A stretch of 10,899 nt of DNA, from NCBI GenBank assembly GCA_022615475.1, contig JAKEGQ010000295.1:1-10899 (forward strand). The letters run 5' to 3'. Every line of letters starts with the position of its first letter. The stretch's first letter is position 1. The stretch comes from Candidatus Methylomirabilota bacterium (lineage in GTDB: Bacteria > Methylomirabilota > Methylomirabilia > Methylomirabilales > CSP1-5). Below are positions 5,328 to 10,899 of the stretch, piece after piece. The notes beneath the pieces are model-generated. The model saw only the letters and a list, made by a program, of their open reading frames with translations. It searched no databases and had not been told where the DNA came from. Both the position numbers and the translations under genes were made by a program.

Positions 5328-6500
5328 ATGGCAATTAAAGGAGGGTTCATCTTTCAGCCACGGTACAAGCGAAATGGAGTCATCCACAGAGGCGAGACAT
5401 GGCTGTGTCGGTATCGGGCGGGGGGCCGCCTGGTCACTGTGAGCACCAAGGCCCGCGACCGGCGCAAGGCCAGGCAGTTTCTCATTGCACGATTGGCCGA
5501 GGCGAACGAGGGGAAATATATGCTCCCGACTCGTGAAACGCTGGCGGGCTTCCTGGACGTGTATCTGGAGGGCCAGCGGCAGACGGTGGACGCGGGGACC
5601 TGGACCCGGTACGGGTTCTGCAAGAGGAATCTATTGGCCGAGGGCTCACCGCTCGCTGGCGTCAAGCTGGGGAAGCTCACGGTCGGGCTGCTCTCCGAGT
5701 ATCTCACCTACCGATTGAACGAGGGGGCGAGCAAGGCAACGGTCCTCAAGGAACTGAACTGGCTCAAGGGCGCATTGGCCGAGGCGAGGCGACAGCATCT
5801 CATTTCGACTGACCTATTACTCGACATTCGTGACGAAATCAGTCCCCGGCGACACCCCGGATTGAAGCGCGCTCACCGTCGCCGGGAGCGTATCGCTTAC
5901 CCACAGGAGGTCGAAGCACTGTTCAACGCCATCCCCAAGGACAACGCTAACCTGCGGGACGCGGTCACGGTTGCACTCTATACGGGACTGCGCCAGGAGA
6001 ACATTCTGGAGCTACGCGAGGGACAGATCAGCTTGGACTGTGAGCCCCCTGTGATTCGGTACGCTCCTGAGCAAATGAAAAACGAGCGGGGTCACACCGT
6101 GCGCCTGTGTCCCCAGGCTGCCGAGGTTGTCTGGCGGCGTCACAGCATGGACCCCACCACTCCTGAGCGCCGTCTGTTCCACGACTTCCGCCCGGCCTGG
6201 AAGCGCCTAGCGGCCAAGCTGGAGCGCGAGGGCAAGCTGACGGACTTCCACTTTCACGACCTGCGACGGACCTTCACGAGCTACCGTCTGGCCGCTGGTG
6301 TTGACCCCAAGACGGTCCAATTCGAGGTCGGCCACCTGGACAGCCGCATGACGATGGACTGCTATGGGCGGGCCGTGACCGATCCCGAGGTCAGAGCATG
6401 GGCCAGGGCACACTTCCGCTTCCCGTGGGATGACCCCGCGCTGGCCCCTCCCCCTTGTGAATCCCCCACCCCGCACGAGGTGCTTGACAAGTCAACGTAG
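5328..6500 (+). CDS. int: Tyrosine recombinase (phage-type integrase)
   Basis: A complete 390-residue integrase. The N-terminal arm-binding region (about 1-65) includes GETWLCRYRAGGRLVTVSTK; the SAM-like core-binding domain spans about 70-170; the catalytic domain about 185-365. Catalytic residues are all visible: R222 in TGLRQEN, K251 in MKNERG, H310 and R313 in HDLRR, H336 in VGHLDS, and the nucleophile Y346 in MDCYGR. It catalyses site-specific integration and excision through a 3'-phosphotyrosine intermediate. I chose ATG 5328, which has AAAGGAGG 9 bases upstream; a longer frame from 5235 overlaps the lipoprotein gene and is not credible. The gene is transcribed toward the tRNA-Ala 0.5 kb downstream, a common integration target, but no att repeat in the tRNA could be paired within the window. 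Intact motifs suggest an active enzyme. Confidence 0.95.
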   Translation: MAIKGGFIFQPRYKRNGVIHRGETWLCRYRAGGRLVTVSTKARDRRKARQFLIARLAEANEGKYMLPTRETLAGFLDVYLEGQRQTVDAGTWTRYGFCKRNLLAEGSPLAGVKLGKLTVGLLSEYLTYRLNEGASKATVLKELNWLKGALAEARRQHLISTDLLLDIRDEISPRRHPGLKRAHRRRERIAYPQEVEALFNAIPKDNANLRDAVTVALYTGLRQENILELREGQISLDCEPPVIRYAPEQMKNERGHTVRLCPQAAEVVWRRHSMDPTTPERRLFHDFRPAWKRLAAKLEREGKLTDFHFHDLRRTFTSYRLAAGVDPKTVQFEVGHLDSRMTMDCYGRAVTDPEVRAWARAHFRFPWDDPALAPPPCESPTPHEVLDKST

Positions 6501-6531
6501 GCCCCTGGACGGCTCCAGGCTTGACGATAAT

Positions 6532-6562
6532 GGACCCCCTGGACTTCCCACACAGGGGGTCC
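6532..6562. terminator. Hairpin after the integrase gene
   Basis: GGACCCCCTG (6532-6541) and CAGGGGGTCC (6553-6562) form a perfect 10-bp stem with an 11-base loop, 31 bases after the integrase stop. A smaller stem CCTGGA/TCCAGG lies at 6504-6519. T runs beyond the main stem are weak on both strands (TGCCGTTT on the plus side). It lies between the convergent integrase and lipoprotein genes, where a bidirectional terminator would be useful. Confidence 0.55.
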
Positions 6563-6596
6563 TGCCGTTTAATGATACGCCGTGCGGTTAAGCGGC

Positions 6597-6905
6597 CTAG
6601 CGTTTCTCCTCTACCGTTGTCTCGACATAGCCTTTTCCTCGCATACATTGACCAAACATCTGCGTATCGGTGTAACTGGCTGAGCCGCCGCCCGTCGTGA
6701 TGACATACGACGGACCATCGGGAACTGGGATAGGGTAGGCCACTTGTGGTCCCACGGGGGCGATACGCTGAGATAGGCGCGTACACTCGAAGTGATCCCA
6801 CTCGCGCTGTTGATCCGTAACGGCGGGGTTCGTGTAAACGACCTGTCGGCGTCCGGCGCATGAAGCAAGTAGCAAGATAGAGATGACGAGGATGACCTTT
6901 TTCAC
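6597..6905 (-). CDS. Small lipoprotein
   Basis: A 102-residue protein starting at GTG 6905 with AAGGAG 7 bases upstream. The N-terminus is a clear lipoprotein signal: KK, hydrophobic VILVISILLL and lipobox LASC (C16). The mature part is small and polar, with a Gly/Ser/Thr/Tyr segment and the pattern HFECTRL...FGQCMRGKGY near the C-terminus. That Cys...CM-x-x-KGY ending recurs in small bacterial lipoproteins of unknown role. The gene converges with the integrase and lies about 110 bases beyond the 3' end of the tRNA-Ala gene. It may be host chromosome or the last gene of the element. I see no specific promoter between it and the tRNA, so readthrough from the tRNA promoter is possible. Confidence 0.8.
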   Translation of the reverse strand: MKKVILVISILLLASCAGRRQVVYTNPAVTDQQREWDHFECTRLSQRIAPVGPQVAYPIPVPDGPSYVITTGGGSASYTDTQMFGQCMRGKGYVETTVEEKR

Positions 6906-6973
6906 TTTCTTACTCCTTCTTATGTTAACCCCTTAGCTGGTTGCACACTTGGACGCACCGGACGGCTCGATTT

Positions 6974-6994
6974 GGTACGAGATTCGGTACGAGC
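6974..6994. repeat. Tandem GGTACGAG motifs beside tRNA-Ala
   Basis: GGTACGAG occurs at 6974-6981 and again at 6986-6993 (12-bp step), the second copy followed by C. The copy at 6986-6994 is 20 bases from the 3' end of the tRNA. The same 9-mer GGTACGAGC stands in the same orientation at 93-101 and inverted at 1322-1330. These could be recombinase-related sites, but the match is short. Confidence 0.4.
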
Positions 6995-7014
6995 AGCCCA
7001 CCCATCCTCGTAAG

Positions 7015-7090
7015 TGGTGGAGGGTAGGGGAGTCGAACCCCCGACCTCTGCCTTGCGAAGGCAGCGCTCTCCCAGCTGAGCTAACCCCCC
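7015..7090 (-). tRNA. tRNA-Ala (anticodon CGC), CCA encoded
   Basis: A full 76-base cloverleaf on the minus strand: acceptor GGGGGGT paired with ACCCTCC, D arm GCTC/GAGC, anticodon stem CTGCC/GGCAG with loop TTCGCAA (anticodon CGC, reading GCG), T arm with TTCGACT loop, discriminator A and encoded CCA. The G3:U70 wobble pair, the main alanine identity element, is present. The 3' end faces the integrase, the usual geometry for elements that integrate at tRNA ends. Confidence 0.96.
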
Positions 7091-7100
7091 GCGGACCTTA

Positions 7101-7129
7101 ACTATACTCAACATCCCCGGCAGTGTCGA
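7101..7129 (-). promoter_or_regulatory. Promoter of tRNA-Ala
   Basis: On the minus strand TCGACA (7129-7124; 5/6 match to the -35 consensus) and TATAGT (7106-7101; 5/6 match to the -10) are 17 bases apart. Transcription would start near 7094, just before the mature tRNA 5' end at 7090. Confidence 0.7.
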
Positions 7130-7683
7130 GACGGTTTCTCGGATACGCGGCCGCGCCGGGGCGCTCCCTCCGTGGTGGTTGCCTTGCAACAGCACCCTCG
7201 GCCCCTCGCTCCGGGGCTCTCGCGGCGACCCTGGTCGGCGGCTTACGGCCCGGGTCCCTCCGTGTTCACGATCCATGCAGAGCATAAGAGCACGGATCGC
7301 GCCTCGGTTTCCCAGGCCGTCGCTCGCCGAGGGACCCCGCCGCTTCCGCCAATGGCGCTCGGGCCCTGCAGGTGCTGCGCAGGGTAAACAAACCGCAGAG
7401 TAGGCACCCAGGCGAGGGAGGGTTGGACCCGCGAGGAAGAGGGATTCTAGTTTGCGTCCATCCGGCGCCGCCATGCATGGGCCAACGGGTGGCGGAGGCC
7501 GGGACCCCATCCGCCCGCAGGAGAATTTCGCCACCGCTTTCCCCCCTGATGGAATGGTGCGTGAAGTCTCCGAGGACGGTGGCCCCAACGCCGAAGGCGT
7601 AGGGAGGGCCGACGACAGGACCCGTTGGCCGAGCAGAGTCGCCGCGGGAGCTTGGCAGAGCGGGGAGCCTCGAGCAGACCTTT
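7130..7683. other. Structured intergenic region, possible ncRNA
   Basis: About 550 bases without a convincing gene; frames here lack both ribosome-binding sites and protein-like composition. Long-range inverted repeats are present: GGGTCCCTC (7252-7260) with GAGGGACCC (7329-7337), enclosing CGATCC/GGATCG; and an 11-base perfect pair GGCCAACGGGT (7480-7490) with ACCCGTTGGCC (7620-7630). Local stems include GCCCC/GGGGC near 7201-7217 and ACGCC/GGCGT near 7588-7600. I compared it by eye with RNase P RNA, tmRNA, SRP RNA and 6S RNA hallmarks and could not assign it. Confidence 0.35.
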
Positions 7684-8094
7684 TCAGCTGCGCGGTTTCT
7701 CACGCTGCGGGCGAGGTAGAAAGAAGAGGACGACGGTGTAGCTCAGGCTATTGACACACGGGACACGGTCGCTGTCCCCGATCCAGCCGGGGCAGACCAG
7801 GACCCCTTCCCGGGCCTCCTGCCGCGCCTTCACCATCTGGTCCACGATCCGCTCGATCTCAAAGCCGCCGCCATGACACTGGGGATGCGGGCACGGGATC
7901 CGCCCTTGAAAGGTGCCGGCCAGGACGCCGATCGCGGTCCGGCCGTGCAAGGTAGTCGCCCCGCCGATGTCCCGGCCAGAGATCTCGTACTCCACAACGG
8001 CGTCCCGGAGTTCGGGAAAGGCGTCGAGAAAAGGCTGGTCAAAAGCCCGTGCGCTTCGCTCACCGGATTCGGCCATACCCTCGTCCCCGCTCAC
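7684..8094 (-). CDS. Small four-cysteine protein, function unknown
   Basis: A 136-residue protein (GTG 8094) whose start overlaps the stop of the upstream exported-protein gene by 4 bases; ATG 8076, with GGGGA about 7 bases before it, is a plausible alternative giving 130 residues. The ordered part has four Cys in two groups: C68 and C73 in CPHPQCHGGGFEI, and C101 and C113 in CPGW...VPC, separated by a helix (IERIVDQMVKARQEAREG). This looks like a structural zinc-binding fold. The C-terminus is a strand-like SYTVVLFFLPRP plus a basic tail. I do not know a named family or function. It is the last gene of the minus-strand run. Confidence 0.72.
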   Translation of the reverse strand: MSGDEGMAESGERSARAFDQPFLDAFPELRDAVVEYEISGRDIGGATTLHGRTAIGVLAGTFQGRIPCPHPQCHGGGFEIERIVDQMVKARQEAREGVLVCPGWIGDSDRVPCVNSLSYTVVLFFLPRPQREKPRS

Positions 8095-8423
8095 TGCTCG
8101 GGTGGGACCTGCTTGAGTTGTTTCTGCTGGAGGATATCTTGAAAGCTAAAGGTCGGCCCCTTGGGGATAAAACCAAGGTACACGTACTTCGTGTCCGGGT
8201 CCCTGGAGACGACCCACAGGTCTCCCGACGTCGTGTCCAGGAGAAATTCCAATCCCCCCTGAACCAGGGCCGGGTAAAAGACATATCGCCCCACGGCACC
8301 GGTTTGCCGTGTCGCAGGGCTCGCACCAGCGGGAGGGGATGGCGACCCCTGAGCGGTTGCCGCCCCTGCTCCCAGGATAATCAGGATAATCATGGTCAGG
8401 GCCGCGATCCCGATGCGTCTCAT
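8091..8423 (-). CDS. Small exported protein
   Basis: A 110-residue protein starting at ATG 8423 with AGGAGGGAG about 7 bases upstream; a longer frame from 8462 is disfavoured because this start has the ribosome-binding site and exposes a proper signal peptide. Residues 1-25 are a Sec-type signal (MRRIG, then the hydrophobic AALTMIILIILGAGA, cleavage probably after ATA or AATA before Q25). A Pro/Ser/Ala/Gly-rich linker follows (26-45). The rest, about 65 residues, is a compact domain with GRYVFYP, FLLDTTSGDLWVV and YVYLGFIP; the DTxTGxxW-like segment is typical of small periplasmic beta-rich domains. No enzymatic motif. It lies 49 bases after endonuclease V and overlaps the next gene. Confidence 0.8.
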   Translation of the reverse strand: MRRIGIAALTMIILIILGAGAATAQGSPSPPAGASPATRQTGAVGRYVFYPALVQGGLEFLLDTTSGDLWVVSRDPDTKYVYLGFIPKGPTFSFQDILQQKQLKQVPPEQ

Positions 8424-8472
8424 CACTTCGCTCCCTCCTGTGTGTGTCTCCCCATGCGTCACCGTTTCAGCT

Positions 8473-9147
8473 TCAGAGACTACGGCGCAGTCTGTTGACC
8501 AGCAGATGGGCCTGGCGGGTCGGCTCCGGCACCCGGTAGCACCCGGTCGCTTTGAGGACGATATCGCGCGCTTGCTTGGTGCTCACCCGGTACCCGGGAG
8601 AGACGTAGACCGGTTCGACCGCGTCCCTCGTGCGCAGGATGATGCCGACCTGCTCACCCCTGTCGATGAGCATCCGAAAACCGCCCCGTTTCTTGGGCGG
8701 CTCCTGGTACTCGCCGACCAGGACGCTCTTGGCGCACCCGATCGAGGGCAGATCAAGCAGGAGGCCCAGGTGGCAGGCGAGTCCAAAGCGGCGAGGGTGG
8801 GCTATCCCCTGTCCGTCGCACAGCAGGCAGTCGGGTCGCTGCTTGAGTCGCATCACGGCCTGCAAGACCGCCGGAGCTTCACGAAACGAGAGGAGACCGG
8901 GGATGTACGGAAAGGTGGCCGGCCTCGTCGCCGTGGCGGTCTCGAGGATTTCGTGATCATCAAGGCGCATCAGGACCACCGCGGCGACCAGGGTCGGGGA
9001 CCGCTTGTCGTACGAGACATCGACGCCGGCTACGGTCTCCGTGGGCTTCCGGGCCTCACCAAGATCCAGGCGCCTCCGAAGCCCCTCTTGAATCCGGATC
9101 GCCTCGGCGGGCGAGACATCCCAGGGGTGGAGGTGGCGAGTCTTCAT
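8473..9147 (-). CDS. nfi: Endonuclease V (deoxyinosine 3' endonuclease)
   Basis: A 224-residue protein of normal family length. Endonuclease V cuts the second phosphodiester bond 3' to deoxyinosine and starts repair of deaminated adenine. Motifs are complete: GVDVSY with catalytic D43, the wedge and active-site segment PYIPGLLSFREAP with E90, LLCDGQGIAHPRR with D111, and the FGLACHLG and VSPGYRVS motifs. The start at ATG 9147 overlaps the ThiO stop (ATGA) and gives the expected N-terminus; the longer frame from 9342 only reads antisense-phase ThiO sequence. Translational coupling to thiO implies co-expression without an obvious pathway link. The protein should be cytoplasmic and active. Confidence 0.95.
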   Translation of the reverse strand: MKTRHLHPWDVSPAEAIRIQEGLRRRLDLGEARKPTETVAGVDVSYDKRSPTLVAAVVLMRLDDHEILETATATRPATFPYIPGLLSFREAPAVLQAVMRLKQRPDCLLCDGQGIAHPRRFGLACHLGLLLDLPSIGCAKSVLVGEYQEPPKKRGGFRMLIDRGEQVGIILRTRDAVEPVYVSPGYRVSTKQARDIVLKATGCYRVPEPTRQAHLLVNRLRRSL

Positions 9148-10247
9148 CGGTCGAGTCGGAAGACGGAAAATGGTAGCGAGGGCTCTTGATCCCGAAGCAG
9201 CTCGGCCATGAGGTGACCGGTGATGGGGGCCAGGAGGATTCCTTTGCGAAAGTGGCCCGAGGCGATGTAGAGCCCCGGCGAGCCCGGCACCGCGCCGAGG
9301 AACGGCAGCTCGTCCGGCGTCCAGGGCCGAAAGCCTGCCCAAGCGGCAAGCATAGGTCGGCTTGCGAGGGCGGGGACGAGCTTCCTGGCCGCTGTGAGCA
9401 ACCCTTCAATGCCGGCAGCGGTCACGTGCTTGTCGAATCCGACGAATTCCACCGTGCTGCCGACGGCCACCTCGCCGTTGGCCCGGGGGACCAGGTAGGC
9501 CTCTCGCCCGAAGAGAATATGACGAAGCACATCCCCTCGGGTCTGGAGGGACAAGAGTTGCCCGCGGGCCGGTCGGATCGGAATCTCGTGACGCACAAGC
9601 TCACCGAGCGTCCCCGACCAGGCACCGGCGGCGATGACCACCTTGCCCGCATGATAGGTCTCGGCGACGGAACGGACCCCGGTCACACGATCCCCTTTCC
9701 GCACGACCCCGGTGACCGGGGACCCCTCCACATACTGGGCTCCGTGTCGGGTTCCGGCGAGAACCAGGGCCCGGACCATGCGGGCGTTCTGGACCTGGTG
9801 ATCGTCGGGGAGGTAGAGGGCACCCCGGACTGCGGGGGTCACGTGCGGTTCAGCCTCGAGGACCTGCTGGCGATCCCATTGCTCGACCCTGAGACCCCGA
9901 TCGCGTTGCTCCGCATAGAGCCGTCGTCCATAGGCCTCGTCTTCCTCGGTGAGCAAGAGATAGAGAGCGCCGGAGCGGAGGTACTCGATGTCGATCCCGG
10001 TTTCTTCCCTCAACGTCTCCTGGAGGGGACCGAACATCTCCCGGCTCTTCAGGCAGAGATCCAGGAACGGGCCGGGGGCCAGACCCTCGGCCTGCGGGGC
10101 CAGGTATCCCGCGGCTTCTCCCGAGGCCTCACAGCCGACCCGATCCCGTTCGAGGAGCAGGACCCGAACGCGGGCGCGCGCGAGTTCGAGGGCGATCGAA
10201 CAGCCGATGATGCCCCCGCCGATGATCAGGACGTCCGCCGTCTTCAT
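9144..10247 (-). CDS. thiO: Glycine oxidase ThiO
   Basis: A 367-residue FAD-dependent amino acid oxidase of the DAO family. It oxidises glycine to iminoglycine (dehydroglycine), which supplies the thiazole ring of thiamine in the aerobic pathway. Visible features: N-terminal dinucleotide-binding motif IIGGGIIG (G10, G12, G15), then ERDRVGCEASGEAAGYLAP for FAD contacts, the middle substrate-domain segments, and the C-terminal signature SGHFRKGILLAP (about 330-341), whose arginine probably binds the substrate carboxylate as in other ThiO enzymes. The start at ATG 10247 has no strong Shine-Dalgarno. It lies 52 bases after the slipin stop and overlaps endonuclease V. No other thiamine genes are in the window, so ThiO is preferred to sarcosine or D-amino acid oxidase on sequence, not context. 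Confidence 0.9.
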   Translation of the reverse strand: MKTADVLIIGGGIIGCSIALELARARVRVLLLERDRVGCEASGEAAGYLAPQAEGLAPGPFLDLCLKSREMFGPLQETLREETGIDIEYLRSGALYLLLTEEDEAYGRRLYAEQRDRGLRVEQWDRQQVLEAEPHVTPAVRGALYLPDDHQVQNARMVRALVLAGTRHGAQYVEGSPVTGVVRKGDRVTGVRSVAETYHAGKVVIAAGAWSGTLGELVRHEIPIRPARGQLLSLQTRGDVLRHILFGREAYLVPRANGEVAVGSTVEFVGFDKHVTAAGIEGLLTAARKLVPALASRPMLAAWAGFRPWTPDELPFLGAVPGSPGLYIASGHFRKGILLAPITGHLMAELLRDQEPSLPFSVFRLDR

Positions 10248-10299
10248 CTAGCCGTCGATCGCTCAGCCAATGTCCGGCTCCGATCTGTTCACCGCATCC

Positions 10300-10899
10300 T
10301 CAGGAGGACTCGGCCCGCCGGTTGGTGAGGGAGGCGATGAGATCGATGGGGAGGGGGAAGATAATGGTCGAGTTCTTTTCTGTCCCGATCTCCGTCAGGG
10401 TCTGGAGGTAGCGGAGCTGGATGGTGATCGGCTCGGCTGCCATGATCCGGGCGGCCTGCGACAGCTTCTCCGAGGCCTGGAGTTCGCCCTCGGCGTGGAT
10501 GATCTTGGCCCGCTTCTCGCGCTCGGCCTCGGCCTGCCGCGCCATGGCCCGCTGCATCTCGACCGGCAGATCCACGTGCTTGACCTCGACGACCGTCACC
10601 TTGACCCCCCAGGGGTCGGTGTGGTCATCGATGATTCGCTGCAGCTTGCGGTTGATCTCTTCCCGCTCGGCCAGCAGCTCATCGAGCTCCGACTGCCCCA
10701 GGACACTCCGTAACGTGGTCTGGGCGATCTGGGACGTGGCGTAGAGAAAGTCCTCCACCTCAACGACGGCGGACTCGGGGTTCACCACCCGAAAGTAGAT
10801 GACGGCGTTCACCTTCACCGAGACGTTGTCCTTGGTGATGACGTCCTGGGTAGGCACGTCCATGGCCACGATCCTGAGACTCACCCGGACCATCTGGTC
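10300..10899 (-). CDS. Slipin / stomatin-like band 7 protein (partial)
   Basis: The C-terminal 199 residues of an SPFH/band 7 protein; the frame stays open through the window edge. Prokaryotic slipins are about 250 residues, so roughly 50-60 N-terminal residues with the membrane anchor are missing. Typical segments: DQMVRVSLRIVAMDVPTQDV at the edge, VKVNAVIYFRVVNPESAV, LRSVLGQSELDELL, VEVKHVDLPVEMQRAMARQA, then the coiled-coil AEREKRAKIIHAEGELQA and a final hydrophobic STIIFPLPIDL. Slipins oligomerise at the inner membrane and are often encoded with an NfeD partner, which would lie right of this window. Methionines near 10893 are internal, not starts. It is the first visible gene of the minus-strand run leading to thiO. 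Confidence 0.92.
   Translation of the reverse strand, partial: DQMVRVSLRIVAMDVPTQDVITKDNVSVKVNAVIYFRVVNPESAVVEVEDFLYATSQIAQTTLRSVLGQSELDELLAEREEINRKLQRIIDDHTDPWGVKVTVVEVKHVDLPVEMQRAMARQAEAEREKRAKIIHAEGELQASEKLSQAARIMAAEPITIQLRYLQTLTEIGTEKNSTIIFPLPIDLIASLTNRRAESS

Noticed and set aside
1053..6491. Shared 12-mer GTGCTTGACAAG at the toxin operon start (minus strand) and the end of the integrase gene (plus strand) as att sites
   Set aside because: The copies are in inverted orientation, which would not permit excision, and flanks do not match. A 12-base coincidence is expected a few times in a window this size.
7130..7683. RNase P RNA, tmRNA, SRP RNA or 6S RNA
   Set aside because: None of the hallmark conserved segments (RNase P P4 strands, tmRNA tRNA-like ends, SRP helix 8 tetraloop region) were found on either strand.
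6920..7703. Minus-strand frames 6920-7588 and 7266-7703 as genes
   Set aside because: The first translates straight through the tRNA-Ala; both lack ribosome-binding sites and have Pro/Arg/Gly-rich composition without motifs.
8392..9189. Plus-strand frame of 265 codons opposite endonuclease V
   Set aside because: Antisense shadow of a gene with intact catalytic motifs.
9186..10328. Long plus-strand frame (380 codons) opposite thiO
   Set aside because: It is antisense to a clear ThiO gene with complete motifs; long shadow frames are common in GC-rich genes.
1..10899. CRISPR array, retron or insertion sequence
   Set aside because: No regularly spaced repeats, no reverse transcriptase, no transposase and no terminal inverted repeats of insertion-sequence type were seen.

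Overview
The window comes from a GC-rich bacterium. Two lipoprotein signal peptides and one secreted protein suggest a Gram-negative-type envelope, but nothing here fixes the phylum. It splits into a mobile or accessory left part (about 1-6560) and a chromosome-like right part (about 6600-10899), separated near a tRNA-Ala(CGC) gene.

Left part. A terminator hairpin lies at the very edge. Next comes a visibly AT-richer minus-strand pair: a 180-residue unknown protein whose gene overlaps that of a RelE/ParE-type toxin homologue, with a good promoter and a palindrome over the start. About 0.8 kb of hairpin-rich DNA without a convincing gene follows. A plus-strand cluster then runs from 1893 to 6500: a small excisionase-like HTH protein, a second HTH reading frame that seems to shift frame into a zinc-ribbon-like tail, a 69-residue phage-type small protein, a RepA-like AAA ATPase, a cluster of repeats resembling iterons, a cysteine-rich small protein, a third HTH protein, a ribbon-helix-helix (RHH) protein with its own promoter and operator, a small lipoprotein and a complete tyrosine recombinase. 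No relaxase, conjugation, capsid or terminase gene is visible. The simplest reading is a compact integrated replicon: recombinase for integration and excision, HTH proteins as excisionase or regulators, helicase plus repeats for replication. Its ends are not fixed by the sequence.

Right part. After the recombinase come a hairpin, a minus-strand lipoprotein gene, the tRNA gene with a clear promoter, and about 0.6 kb of uncoded but inverted-repeat-rich DNA. A minus-strand gene run, read from the right edge, encodes a slipin/stomatin-like band 7 protein (cut by the window end), glycine oxidase ThiO, endonuclease V, a small exported protein and a small four-cysteine protein. Several genes overlap by 4 bases (ThiO/EndoV, exported/four-cysteine), which indicates co-translation.

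Most notable are the two candidate frameshifts in HTH genes, the repeat cluster beside the helicase gene, the RHH-controlled promoter upstream of the integrase, the unfamiliar partner of the RelE-like toxin, and the two structured intergenic regions.
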